Shown in pieces: positions 1 to 8,936 of a stretch of 35,215 nt of DNA. A program made the position numbers and the translations under genes. Below the pieces are notes generated by a model that worked only from the letters and a program-made list of their open reading frames with translations, was not told where the DNA came from and did no database searches. Numbering within the stretch: the first letter of the stretch is position 1; every line of letters begins with the position of its first letter. The stretch covers positions 1 to 35,215 of the forward strand of contig JANXSD010000041.1 in the NCBI GenBank assembly GCA_025352785.1, written 5' to 3'. Source of the DNA: Bacteroidota bacterium (lineage in GTDB: Bacteria > Bacteroidota > Bacteroidia > AKYH767-A > OLB10).

Positions 1-396
<396 letters not shown>

Positions 397-467
397 CTCA
401 ATAAATTTATATGTTAGTGTATTTTCTTCCAATCCCTGTCGATTTCTCCTAGTGAGAAATTAAAATA

Positions 468-580
<113 letters not shown>

Positions 581-585
581 CCTTG

Positions 586-618
586 AAAATGCCCCGCTTG
601 TCGGGGCATTTTCTTTTT
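586..618 (+). terminator. rRNA operon intrinsic terminator
   Basis: An 11-bp perfect stem, AAAATGCCCCG (586-596) with CGGGGCATTTT (602-612), closes a 5-nt loop and is followed by a T-rich tail. It sits 6 nt after 5S rRNA and should end the rRNA transcript. Confidence 0.93.
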
Positions 619-692
619 ATATAACCTCTTATTGATTTTTCAAATATTTTCAATTCCTTTGCAAGAGCCTTTAATACTTGGATTGCTTACTC

Positions 693-2537
693 ATGAATAA
701 TTGGAAATTAATTTCTTCTCTTCTTTTTCTATGGATATTTTCCTTTACTTTCTTGGAAGCTCAAATTATTGATTCCACCATTATTGTACCTACTATCGTA
801 CCCAAGGTAATTCTAAATAATTTTTCGCCACCCAAAGCAAAAATTTCCTTCCAACCTGAAAATTATTCAATTTCTTTTTTAAATTCTCAATTTGCGGATT
901 ATGACCTTTTTCTCTCTAGGACATTTGTAAATGATTCATTGTCGAATGTAAGTGAATACAGAAGCGGATTCAACAACTTTTCAAAGTACATGAATTTTAA
1001 TTCAAATAATCTACAGTTAGATACTGGGAAAAGTATTTCTAGGATAAGTCTTATTTTAGGGACTAAGCGAGAACAATTGTTATTTCTTGACCATAAACAG
1101 CGGATCGGGAAAAATTTAATAGTTACACTATTATATAACAGTATTGTATCAGAAGGATTTTTATATCACCAATTTGGGAAATGCAAAATCTTTGAAACCA
1201 CCATCAACTATAACTTTAAGCGCTACTCTCTTTTGGTAAATTATAATTACCATAAAGTTGAGGCAGAGGAAAATGGTGGAATTGCTGATGGTCAGAGTTC
1301 TAATGGGCTTTCAAAATCAGATTATGGCTTATTGAAGTTGAACTTAGTGGACGGTAATACAAAACTAAAAAGGCACGTAGGTGGAATTCAACAATCTCTT
1401 AAACTTTTTGATAATAACACTAAGCAGATTACTGATTCTATTAATACTTCCGCTTTATTTATTGGTTTAAATTCTTCATATAAAGTATTCGGTCGTTCGT
1501 ATGAGGGTACAAATGATTCCTCATTCTATTCCCATTTTTATATAAATGCTGATTCAACCAAAGATTCTTCCTCCTATAATGAATTTAAAAATAGTGTATT
1601 TTTAAATCATGTATTTCTTTCTTCTTCTCATATATTTTCAACTTCTTTTTTTGCAGGTCTAACAAGAAGTGATATTAAAGAGAAAAATTTAATCCATGAA
1701 TCTAATTTGTTTTATATAACACCGTTTGCGTCTGGAAAAATTGATTGGTACTCTTTCCATGTTGAATCTGATTTCCAGTTTGTAAACGTTGGATCATATA
1801 AAAAATATGATCATTCATTTCTACTTAATTTGAGTAAATCTTTTAACTCGATTTTTTTTAATACGATTGGAGGTGGCTTTCAGATTTCATCAATATGCCC
1901 TGAAGCGATTTCTCAACATTACTATTCAAATCATTTCACTTGGACAAATAATTTTGTGAATGAAAAGGTATCAGCATTGAATTTTAATGTTGGTATGGTA
2001 AATAAACATGTATTTTTATATGGTAGTTTTTCAAAGTATGAACACAAAGTTTATTATAATTTCGAAGCTTTACCTGAACAATTTAACGGCAACGTTAATT
2101 TAGTAAAAACTGGTTTAATTTTGAGTACTCGACTTAAGAAATTTAATTTTTACTCAAATTCATTTTACGAACAATCCGACAATTCAATAGTTAGACTGCC
2201 CAATATAACATTGTATGGTCGGATAACATATAAGGACTATTTTTTCAAGAAAGCACTTCTTGCAGAATTTGGAATTTCCGGAATATACAGGACAGTCTAT
2301 AAAGCAAATGCCTACATGCCTGCAACTGGACAATATTATTTACAAGATGAGAAAACCGTAGGAGGTATTCCGACAATACACCTCTTTGCAAATTTAGAAA
2401 TAGGCACAGCTGTAATTTTCTTGAAAATTGAAAATATAAGTCATAATTTATTCTCTGGAGAAAATGAATTAATACCTAACTATCCAGTACCACCTAGAAC
2501 TTTTAAATTAGGGATACGATGGAATCTAAGGAATTAA
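693..2537 (+). CDS. putative outer-membrane porin (Porin_10-like)
   Basis: A 614-residue protein with an N-terminal signal peptide (MNNWK followed by a hydrophobic stretch, cleavage probably after LEAQ). The start is set at 693 rather than at an in-frame TTG at 678, because 693 puts the signal peptide at the N-terminus. The body alternates short hydrophobic and polar strands rich in aromatics and Asn/Ser, typical of a beta-barrel. The C-terminus (AVIFLKIENI, then YPVPPRTFKLGIRW) resembles, from memory, the ending of Bacteroidota putative porins (Porin_10): a strand, a Gly-Tyr-Pro-rich turn, then a final strand ending in an aromatic. It probably forms an outer-membrane channel; the substrate is unknown. 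Its stop codon abuts the stop of the convergent GAPDH gene. A TonB box or plug domain is not visible, which argues against a TonB-dependent receptor. Confidence 0.7.
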   Translation: MNNWKLISSLLFLWIFSFTFLEAQIIDSTIIVPTIVPKVILNNFSPPKAKISFQPENYSISFLNSQFADYDLFLSRTFVNDSLSNVSEYRSGFNNFSKYMNFNSNNLQLDTGKSISRISLILGTKREQLLFLDHKQRIGKNLIVTLLYNSIVSEGFLYHQFGKCKIFETTINYNFKRYSLLVNYNYHKVEAEENGGIADGQSSNGLSKSDYGLLKLNLVDGNTKLKRHVGGIQQSLKLFDNNTKQITDSINTSALFIGLNSSYKVFGRSYEGTNDSSFYSHFYINADSTKDSSSYNEFKNSVFLNHVFLSSSHIFSTSFFAGLTRSDIKEKNLIHESNLFYITPFASGKIDWYSFHVESDFQFVNVGSYKKYDHSFLLNLSKSFNSIFFNTIGGGFQISSICPEAISQHYYSNHFTWTNNFVNEKVSALNFNVGMVNKHVFLYGSFSKYEHKVYYNFEALPEQFNGNVNLVKTGLILSTRLKKFNFYSNSFYEQSDNSIVRLPNITLYGRITYKDYFFKKALLAEFGISGIYRTVYKANAYMPATGQYYLQDEKTVGGIPTIHLFANLEIGTAVIFLKIENISHNLFSGENELIPNYPVPPRTFKLGIRWNLRN

Positions 2538-3536
2538 TTATTGTTTAAATAATCTTTCCACAAGATCAACAAGTCTGGCGCTGTACCCAGATTCATTATC
2601 ATACCACCCAACTATTTTTACCATTTTTCCTTCTCCTAAAACAGAAGTTAATTGTGCATCAAAAATGCAACTGTTATTATTTCCAATTATATCTACAGAA
2701 ACTATTGGTTCTTCCGTATATTGAAGAATTCCTTTTAAATTATTCTCCGCTGCATGTTTGAAGATTGAATTTATTTCTTCTACTGTAGTTGTTTTTCGAA
2801 CAATGCAAGTAATATCGGTTAAGGAACCATCAATCACTGGAACACGAATTCCTGCGCCACCAATTTTCCCTATAAGATTTGGGAATACTTCGGTAATTGC
2901 TTTTGCCGCTCCAGTAGTTGTGGGAATAATAGAATGAGCCGCTGCTCTAGCTCTCCTTAAGTCCTTATGAGGTGCATCATGTAAATTTTGATCTCCAGTA
3001 TAGGCATGAATGGTCGTCACATAGGCCGATTCTATCCCAAAATTACTGTCCAAAAGCATAATCATGGGTGCAGCATTATTAGTTGTGCATGAGGCATTGG
3101 AAATTATCGTTTCGTCGCCAGTTAAAATATGTTCATTTACTCCCAAGACCACTGTTTTCAAATCACCAGTAGCTGGTGCAGAAATAATAACTTTTTTTGC
3201 TCCTGCCTCAATATGTTTCTTCGCTTGATCAGCTTTGGTAAATCTTCCGGTACATTCAATAACAACATCAATTCGAAGCAACTTCCATGGTAGTTTTCCT
3301 GGATCTATTTCTGCAGATATAGGTATCTCAACTCCATTAATAATTATCGAATGTTCGGTAGAGCTTATTTCGCCATCAAATCTTCCATGAACCGAATCAT
3401 ATTTTAATAGATGGGCTAAAGTAGAGGGGGAGGTTAAATCATTGATTCCAACAACATGTATCTTTTCATGACCATTTATCTTGCGAAAAAAAGTACGACC
3501 AATTCTTCCAAATCCATTAATAGCTACTCGAATCAT
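2538..3536 (-). CDS. gap: glyceraldehyde-3-phosphate dehydrogenase, type I
   Basis: Converts glyceraldehyde 3-phosphate, NAD+ and phosphate to 1,3-bisphosphoglycerate in glycolysis, and can run in reverse. It is 332 residues, the normal length. The Rossmann motif INGFGRIGR is at residues 6-14, Asp33 (the residue linked with NAD rather than NADP preference) is in INDL, the catalytic Cys150 is in SNASCTTNN, and His177 is in TTIHAYT. The C-terminal WYDNESGYSARL motif is intact. It lies 68 nt downstream of lipA on the same strand, so it may share a transcript or have its own promoter; I see no strong promoter in the gap. There is no space between its stop and that of the facing porin gene, and no terminator hairpin there. 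Confidence 0.97.
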   Translation of the reverse strand: MIRVAINGFGRIGRTFFRKINGHEKIHVVGINDLTSPSTLAHLLKYDSVHGRFDGEISSTEHSIIINGVEIPISAEIDPGKLPWKLLRIDVVIECTGRFTKADQAKKHIEAGAKKVIISAPATGDLKTVVLGVNEHILTGDETIISNASCTTNNAAPMIMLLDSNFGIESAYVTTIHAYTGDQNLHDAPHKDLRRARAAAHSIIPTTTGAAKAITEVFPNLIGKIGGAGIRVPVIDGSLTDITCIVRKTTTVEEINSIFKHAAENNLKGILQYTEEPIVSVDIIGNNNSCIFDAQLTSVLGEGKMVKIVGWYDNESGYSARLVDLVERLFKQ

Positions 3537-3604
3537 AATTTCTGTGTATAATAAAGTTTAAAAAACCAAAAGATTTATATTCCTGTTAGAATAAGTATAA
3601 AATT

Positions 3605-4480
3605 TTATAGATGCTTTTCAGCATGATAAGAAGATCTTACTAAAGGACCACTTTCCACGTATCTTATTCCTTTCGATAATCCTACTTCCTTAAAATATGC
3701 AAATTTTTCAGGTGAAATAAAATTTCGAACTTCCAAATGAGATTTTGTTGGCTGAAGGTATTGTCCGAGTGTTAAAATGGAAACACCAGAATTCACAAGG
3801 TCGTCCATAGTTTCCAAAACTTCTCCATCTGTTTCTCCTAAGCCAAGCATGACACCAGACTTTGTTTTTATTCCCGATATGCTTATGCGTTTTAAGACTT
3901 CTAAAGATCGTTCATATTTAGCTTGAATCCTTACTTGCTTTGTAAGCCTTCTTACTGTTTCGAGGTTGTGTGAAATAATTTCAGGTGCACTATCAATTAA
4001 TCGTTGAAGGTTTTCCCATTTACCTTGAAAGTCAGGAATTAATGTTTCTAATGTTGTACCAGGGCAGATTTCTCTTATTGCTTGAATTGTTTCAACCCAA
4101 ATTATTGAGCCTCCATCTATAAGATCATCACGATCAACAGATGTTAAAACACAATGTTTGATCCCCATCAATTTAACTGAATTTGCCACACGTACAGGTT
4201 CTTGAAAATCTACAGCACTTGGCCGACCAGTTGCAACTGCACAGAAGCCACATGATCGAGTGCAAATATTTCCTAATATCATAAAAGTAGCTGTACCAGC
4301 ACCCCAACATTCACCCATATTAGGACAATTGCCACTTTCACAAATTGTATGTAGCTTGTTGTCTGTAACTAGTTGACGTACTTTTCGATATTCTTCTCCT
4401 GTTGGTAATTTAACTTTTAACCAATCAGGTTTCTTTGCTCTTTCAGGCTGAATTTTATTAATAAATTTTGTGTCGCTCAT
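3605..4480 (-). CDS. lipA: lipoyl synthase
   Basis: Radical SAM enzyme that inserts two sulfurs into octanoyl groups on lipoyl-carrier proteins such as E2 and GcvH. The 291 residues match the family length. The auxiliary [4Fe-4S] cluster motif is present as Cys47, Cys52 and Cys58 ([12 protein letters not shown]), and the radical SAM cluster motif as Cys73, Cys77 and Cys80 (CTRSCGFC). The C-terminal RSSYHAE, whose Ser supplies the fourth ligand of the auxiliary cluster in characterised LipA, is at 282-288. It starts 18 nt after the stop of the upstream barrel-like gene, so the two are probably co-transcribed. No lipB is seen in this window. Confidence 0.97.
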   Translation of the reverse strand: MSDTKFINKIQPERAKKPDWLKVKLPTGEEYRKVRQLVTDNKLHTICESGNCPNMGECWGAGTATFMILGNICTRSCGFCAVATGRPSAVDFQEPVRVANSVKLMGIKHCVLTSVDRDDLIDGGSIIWVETIQAIREICPGTTLETLIPDFQGKWENLQRLIDSAPEIISHNLETVRRLTKQVRIQAKYERSLEVLKRISISGIKTKSGVMLGLGETDGEVLETMDDLVNSGVSILTLGQYLQPTKSHLEVRNFISPEKFAYFKEVGLSKGIRYVESGPLVRSSYHAEKHL

Positions 4481-4498
4481 TGCCTTTTATATGCTTAT

Positions 4499-5263
4499 TT
4501 ACCACTTATTACCAAACATTAAAGTAATATAAAAGGTAAGAAAAAACTGTTTGTTTTTTGTAAAAGCCATTATGGGAATTTCTTTAGGAAATACATCTAT
4601 GATAGCACCTATTTCTAGTGCCTTTACATTTTCAAATATTGGTGCGTATTCGAAATTGAATCCTATTTTAGCATACGCACCTGGATGAAATCGAAGTTGA
4701 TTAATTCCGTATATAAATGAAGCACGACCATAAATTGAATCAATAAAATGAACTTCAGGATTGTATTTTTCAACAACAATTTCATACTGATTTGTAAGAG
4801 GTGTAGGTTTTAATATCTCAAGATAAATAGGTTTTGTTATCCCTAGTGATAATCCACCACTGTAAACAAAGCGTATTTCGACTCCATTTCGTTCTGCTTT
4901 ATTATATAAAGTACGCTCATATCCTGTCCCGACTCTAAGAATATTAAAAGAATTTAATTTTCCGAAAACATAAGATTTTGCGTTGTCATAATAGGGGTTT
5001 ACTGTTCTTACTTCCTTAGGATGTTTCATTCCAATAAAATCACCCTCGTAAATTCGTTTTTTATTTACCGTTAAATTATAGCTTCTTCTAAATTGTATCC
5101 CGATTGTTCCAGATGTATGCGTATTTAAACCATAAGTGATTTCGTTTTTCATTAAAACTGGCTTTTCTTCTACATATTCGTTTGGGTTCGTTTGAGCCCT
5201 CGTAATTGTGGCATTCAAGACAATAAGTCCGGAAATTAAAAATAGTAGCCTACTGAATTTCAT
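4499..5263 (-). CDS. putative outer-membrane beta-barrel protein, unknown function
   Basis: A 254-residue protein with a clear signal peptide (MKFSRLLFLISGLIVLNAT, cleavage near ITRAQ). The reading frame stays open upstream to 5362, but the extra N-terminal residues are not signal-like and would overlap the divergent osmC-like gene, so the start is set at 5263. The mature part has alternating strands with many Tyr, Phe and Gly (for example AYAKIGFNFEY) and ends in FFLTFYITLMFGNKW, an aromatic-rich last strand as in small outer-membrane barrels. I do not recognise the family. It is the first gene of a probable minus-strand unit with lipA. A TATATTTG motif lies 5 nt upstream of the ATG. Confidence 0.6.
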   Translation of the reverse strand: MKFSRLLFLISGLIVLNATITRAQTNPNEYVEEKPVLMKNEITYGLNTHTSGTIGIQFRRSYNLTVNKKRIYEGDFIGMKHPKEVRTVNPYYDNAKSYVFGKLNSFNILRVGTGYERTLYNKAERNGVEIRFVYSGGLSLGITKPIYLEILKPTPLTNQYEIVVEKYNPEVHFIDSIYGRASFIYGINQLRFHPGAYAKIGFNFEYAPIFENVKALEIGAIIDVFPKEIPIMAFTKNKQFFLTFYITLMFGNKW

Positions 5264-5268
5264 TGTCA

Positions 5269-5276
5269 CAAATATA
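5269..5276 (-). promoter_or_regulatory. candidate Bacteroidota -7 element (TATATTTG), very short leader
   Basis: TAnnTTTG consensus on the minus strand, ending 5 nt before the ATG at 5263. If it is used, the transcript would be leaderless or nearly so. No TTG (-33) lies at the usual spacing. Such motifs are common by chance in AT-rich DNA, so this is weak evidence. Confidence 0.35.
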
Positions 5277-5317
5277 CAATTAAACGTTTGGATCATGCAC
5301 ATATTGAAAGGAAGAAC

Positions 5318-5325
5318 TATTTTTG
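5318..5325 (+). promoter_or_regulatory. candidate Bacteroidota -7 element (TATTTTTG), very short leader
   Basis: TAnnTTTG consensus on the plus strand, ending 4 nt before the ATG of the OsmC-like gene at 5330. It mirrors the motif of the divergent gene at 5269-5276. The nearest TTTG upstream (5287-5290) is 27 bp away, too far for a standard -33 element. Confidence 0.35.
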
Positions 5326-5329
5326 ACTT

Positions 5330-5740
5330 ATGCCAACAATCAAAACCACGTATACAGGACATTTACGAACAATTGCTATTCATATGCAGTCGGGATGTGA
5401 AATTATAACTGATGCTCCATTGGATAATCATGGACAGGGTGAAAGTTTTTCGCCTACCGATCTCCTTGCAGCTTCTCTTGGTAGTTGTATGTTAACAATT
5501 ATGGGAATAGCTGCAAAAAGTCATTCCATATCAATTGATGATGCACGAGTGGAGATTACTAAAATTATGGCTACTGACCCAAGAAGAGTAGCCGAAATAC
5601 AAATAATTTTTTTCATGCCTAAAATTGTATATTCGGATAAACACCAACAAATACTTGTAAAATCAGCTCATACATGTCCTGTTGCATTAAGTTTGCATCC
5701 CAACGTTAAACAAACTATTGTATTTAATTTTCACCAATAA
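5330..5740 (+). CDS. OsmC/Ohr-family protein
   Basis: A 136-residue member of the OsmC family, whose characterised members reduce organic and lipid hydroperoxides with a pair of cysteines. Both cysteines are present: Cys53 in the helix motif LAASLGSCM and Cys116 in AHTCPVALSL. The SFSPTDLLAASLG signature before the first cysteine is intact. The sequence looks closer to the general OsmC/YhfA-like group than to Ohr proper, so the substrate is not fixed. It is cytoplasmic, with no signal peptide. The downstream deaminase gene starts 2 nt after its stop, indicating one operon. It is divergent from the barrel-like gene at 4499-5263. Confidence 0.88.
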   Translation: MPTIKTTYTGHLRTIAIHMQSGCEIITDAPLDNHGQGESFSPTDLLAASLGSCMLTIMGIAAKSHSISIDDARVEITKIMATDPRRVAEIQIIFFMPKIVYSDKHQQILVKSAHTCPVALSLHPNVKQTIVFNFHQ

Positions 5741-5742
5741 TT

Positions 5743-6225
5743 ATGATGATGATAAATGACCAGCTTGAATTCATGAAAGTGGCAATTGATATTGCTAAAT
5801 ACGGACTTGTCAATGGCATTGGCGGCCCTTTTGGTGCGGTAGTCGTAAAGGATGGAGTTGTAATCGGAAAAGGATGTAATTCTGTCTTGTCGTTAAATGA
5901 TCCAACTGCACATGCAGAGGTAATGGCAATAAGAGACGCCTGCAGCAATATTGGTAATTTTCAATTGGATGACTGTGAAATCTATACTACTTGTGAACCT
6001 TGTCCCATGTGCTTAGGTGCAATTTATTGGGCAAGACCAAAAAATGTTTATTTTGCTAGTACTAGACATGATGCTGCAAAAGCAGGATTTGATGATTCAT
6101 TTATTTATGATGAGTTAAATAAATCGTTTGATGATCGTACGATTCCCTTAATTAATCTAGATACCGATGGTGCTTCCAATCTATTTGAAATTTGGAAAAA
6201 CTCCCCAATAAAAAAATCGTATTAA
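5743..6225 (+). CDS. guaD: nucleoside/guanine deaminase (GuaD-like)
   Basis: A 160-residue cytidine-deaminase-fold enzyme. Zinc ligands His57 (TAHAEV), Cys87 and Cys90 (PCPMC) and the proton-shuttle Glu59 are all present. The sequence follows Bacillus subtilis GuaD closely from memory: GGPFGAVVVKDG, NDPTAHAEV, CEPCPMCLGAIYWARP, and the C-terminal AGFDDSFIYDEL plus ERTIP-like segment (here DRTIP) that is swapped between subunits in guanine deaminase. I therefore prefer guanine to xanthine conversion over the tRNA adenosine deaminase TadA. Three consecutive ATG codons (5743, 5746, 5749) make the exact start ambiguous. It lies 2 nt after the OsmC-family gene and is convergent with the permease gene. 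Confidence 0.85.
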   Translation: MMMINDQLEFMKVAIDIAKYGLVNGIGGPFGAVVVKDGVVIGKGCNSVLSLNDPTAHAEVMAIRDACSNIGNFQLDDCEIYTTCEPCPMCLGAIYWARPKNVYFASTRHDAAKAGFDDSFIYDELNKSFDDRTIPLINLDTDGASNLFEIWKNSPIKKSY

Positions 6226-6243
6226 TTTTTTATAGTTATTAAA

Positions 6244-7467
6244 TTATTCATATTGCAATACCTTAATAACTTGTATTTTGGAAATTACTTTTAATGGAAT
6301 TAATAAAATTAAACTGCAGATAAATATTGTTCCAATATTTATTAGAAGTATGCCACTTATAGTAATATTTACTGGAACTTTGGATAAGTAATAGGACTCT
6401 TCCGACAAGGTAATAATACCATATTTTTTTTGAATTAAAGCGAATCCAATAGCGATAATATTTCCTATTAACATTCCTTTGAATATAATTTCGAAAGCCA
6501 CATTCATAAATGTTTTCGATATTAATTGATTTGTTGCCCCAAGTGATTTTAATAATCCAATATGTTTACTGTTTTCTAATATTAAAATTAATAAAGTTGT
6601 GATCATGGTGATGGCAGCAATCAATGTTATTAAAGTAATAATTACAATAACATTTAGATTTTGTAGTTCAAGCCAATTAAACATTTGGGGATAAATTTCT
6701 TTAATAGTTTGCGCATTAAACTGAAAACCCGCTGCATTGTAAACTTCTTCGGATACATTATCAATATTGTCAAAGTCGTTAACAAAAACTTCGAATCCAC
6801 CAACGTCGTCATTTCTCCAATTATTTACTTTGCGAAGTAAATTCATATCGCAAAGCACATAAACTTTGTCGAAATCCTCGCTCAATCCACTATTATATAA
6901 GCCAGAAATTTTCATCTTTCTAACTTTACGATCCTTTTGAATGAAGAAGACAAGAAAAGAATCGCCAGTTTTTAATCTTAAACTTTTAGCTATTGTTGTT
7001 GAAAGTAATACTTCATTTTCAGTGGAGTCTTTAAAGTTTGGTAATGCACCGACAACTAATTTGCTTTTGAAAAATGACCAATTGAAATCTGTATCAACTC
7101 CTTTTAGAACTACACCTTGAATTTCATCTTTAGCTTTTAAGATACAAGCTTTATATGCAAATGATTGAATGTGGTCAACTGTTTTGAGGGATGATATGTT
7201 TTGCACAAACGATTGATGACGTGAAATGGGAAGTTCTTCAAAAGAATTATTTGTATCAAATTTACTTAATCTAATATCAGCCATAAAGCCAGTGATTTTA
7301 CTGGTAATTTCACCTCTAAAGCCAGTAACAATCATTACTGATAATAACATTGCAGTTAAGCCAAGTGCAATACCAATAATTGCTATTACTACAACAGGTT
7401 TCGAAGTGCTTTTTTTCTTCGAATGGACATTTAAAATTTTCTTTGAAATGTATTGTGGGAGGTTCAA
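6244..7467 (-). CDS. LolC/LolE-like ABC transporter permease (FtsX fold)
   Basis: A 407-residue inner-membrane protein with the FtsX/MacB layout. There is one transmembrane helix near residues 24-50 (IAIIGIALGLTAMLLSVMIV), then a periplasmic MacB-PCD-like domain of about 200 residues, then three helices in the last 140 residues, with LLKSLGATNQLI as the coupling motif typical of this family. The close of the protein (ISKIQVIKVLQYE) is also typical. Family members extract lipoproteins from the inner membrane; no LolD-like ATPase gene is adjacent. The start codon is TTG (7465-7467): the frame is open upstream only to a TAG with no ATG, and NLPQYISKKI matches the usual N-terminus. It is convergent with the deaminase gene, 18 nt apart. 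Confidence 0.85.
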   Translation of the reverse strand: MNLPQYISKKILNVHSKKKSTSKPVVVIAIIGIALGLTAMLLSVMIVTGFRGEITSKITGFMADIRLSKFDTNNSFEELPISRHQSFVQNISSLKTVDHIQSFAYKACILKAKDEIQGVVLKGVDTDFNWSFFKSKLVVGALPNFKDSTENEVLLSTTIAKSLRLKTGDSFLVFFIQKDRKVRKMKISGLYNSGLSEDFDKVYVLCDMNLLRKVNNWRNDDVGGFEVFVNDFDNIDNVSEEVYNAAGFQFNAQTIKEIYPQMFNWLELQNLNVIVIITLITLIAAITMITTLLILILENSKHIGLLKSLGATNQLISKTFMNVAFEIIFKGMLIGNIIAIGFALIQKKYGIITLSEESYYLSKVPVNITISGILLINIGTIFICSLILLIPLKVISKIQVIKVLQYE

Positions 7468-7595
7468 ATGACTATTGTTAAGAAATTCAGGCTAAATTTA
7501 CCAAATTCTTGATTAGTGCAGATGTTTAAATAATAATTTATCAAGAGATCAATTAAATAAATAATATTTTAAAGAATGAATTATATAAATAAAAT

Positions 7596-7603
7596 TATTT
7601 TTG
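7596..7603 (+). promoter_or_regulatory. candidate -7 element upstream of the NamZ-like gene
   Basis: TATTTTTG (TAnnTTTG) lies about 105 nt before the ATG at 7709, in the 241-bp gap between divergent genes. No matching -33 TTG is seen, so support is weak. Confidence 0.25.
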
Positions 7604-7708
7604 TTCTTCCAATTTAAATGAGGGAAATGAATTGTGTGGACGATTTAATAAGTAAACGATTAAAAAAAACAAGAAATGATTTGGCATCTTATTTGGTTTC
7701 TTAATAGA

Positions 7709-8890
7709 ATGGATAGTATAAAATATTTTGTTTTAATTTTTATAGTTATTACAACTTCTTGTTCAGCGCAAAGAAGTAATTTCTTAGCTAAACCAATAAC
7801 GGGTGCATCCCAAATAAATGAATACCTTGATTTGTTAAAAGGAAAACAAGTAGCAATTGTTGCGAATCAAACATCAACTATCGGAAGGACACATTTAATA
7901 GATACATTAGTATCATTAAATATTAATGTAAAAGTCATATTCGCACCAGAACATGGCTTTCGAGGAACTTCTGAAGCAGGAGAAAATGTAAAAGATGGTT
8001 TTGATAATTTAACAAAGCTTCAAGTTATTTCACTTTATGGTGATCATCAGAAACCAAGTGACAACGACTTGAAAAATATCGACATTGTAGTTTTCGATAT
8101 TCAAGATGTTGGAGTAAGGTTTTATACTTACATATCAACATTGCAATATGTAATGGAGTCCTGCGCACACAATAATATCCCACTCATAATCCTTGATCGA
8201 CCCAATCCTCATGGAGGTTATGTAGATGGTCCAGTTTTAAAATCCAAATTTAAATCATTTGTTGGGATGCAATCTATTCCTGTAGTATATGGAATGACGG
8301 TTGGTGAATATGCATTAATGTTAAATGGCGAATATCTTTTAAATGACAGCATGATTTGCAATTTAAAAATCATTAAATTATTGAATTGGGATCATTCTAC
8401 ATACTACGTTTTGCCGATTAATCCATCACCAAATTTGCCAAATAAAAATGCTGTCAATTTATATCCATCTCTTTGTTTTTTCGAAGGAACAAAAATTAGT
8501 GTTGGAAGAGGAACATTGATTCCTTTTCAAGTTATTGGTTCTCCTGAAAATGTAAAAAGAAAATATGATTTTTCTCCAAAGAGTATTCTTGGCATGTCAC
8601 TAAATCCACCATACCAAGGGTTAAAATGCTATGGTTTGAATCTGGTTAAAGAGGGGTTAGTTAATCCAAAAAAGATAAATCTTTCCTACCTCTTAGAGAT
8701 GTATAGCGACTATAAAGATAAGCACTCTTTTTTTAATAATTTTTTTGATAAGCTGGCAGGAACAGATGAATTAAGATTGCAGATCATAAATAATTTCTCC
8801 GAGGAGAAAATTCGGGACTCATGGGTTGAAGGGCTTAGTACATTTAAAAGCATAAGAAAAAAATATTTATTGTATAAAGATTTCGAATAA
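7709..8890 (+). CDS. namZ: exo-beta-N-acetylmuramidase NamZ-like lipoprotein (DUF1343)
   Basis: A 393-residue protein of the DUF1343/YbbC family; characterised NamZ releases terminal MurNAc from peptidoglycan fragments (GH171), serving cell-wall recycling. Family blocks are clear: VAIVANQTS, FAPEHGFRG, FDIQDVGVRFYTY, LDRPNPHGG, and SVGRGTLIPFQVIGSP. The start is set at the ATG at 7709 (MDSIKYFVLIF), giving a lipoprotein-type signal with Cys18 in TTSCSAQ; position -3 is Thr rather than Leu/Val/Ile, which is less usual. It probably sits in the periplasm anchored to a membrane. Its last two codons and stop form the left arm of a 20-bp perfect inverted repeat that acts as its terminator. Confidence 0.9.
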   Translation: MDSIKYFVLIFIVITTSCSAQRSNFLAKPITGASQINEYLDLLKGKQVAIVANQTSTIGRTHLIDTLVSLNINVKVIFAPEHGFRGTSEAGENVKDGFDNLTKLQVISLYGDHQKPSDNDLKNIDIVVFDIQDVGVRFYTYISTLQYVMESCAHNNIPLIILDRPNPHGGYVDGPVLKSKFKSFVGMQSIPVVYGMTVGEYALMLNGEYLLNDSMICNLKIIKLLNWDHSTYYVLPINPSPNLPNKNAVNLYPSLCFFEGTKISVGRGTLIPFQVIGSPENVKRKYDFSPKSILGMSLNPPYQGLKCYGLNLVKEGLVNPKKINLSYLLEMYSDYKDKHSFFNNFFDKLAGTDELRLQIINNFSEEKIRDSWVEGLSTFKSIRKKYLLYKDFE

Positions 8891-8926
8891 AAAAAGACCT
8901 TATTTAAAGGTCTTTTTTTATTCGAA
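8882..8926. terminator. bidirectional terminator between convergent genes
   Basis: A perfect 20-bp inverted repeat (8882-8901 and 8907-8926) with a 5-nt loop. Its core AAAAAGACCTT / AAGGTCTTTTT is flanked by seven A and seven T, so it can work on both strands. It ends namZ, whose stop codon lies inside the left arm, and the facing giant gene, whose stop is 11 nt away. Confidence 0.93.
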
Positions 8927-8936
8927 ATCTTAAATA

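Noticed and set aside
5208-5408. Plus-strand 66-codon ORF across the divergent promoter region
   Set aside because: It overlaps the OsmC-family start in another frame and the barrel-like signal peptide antisense.
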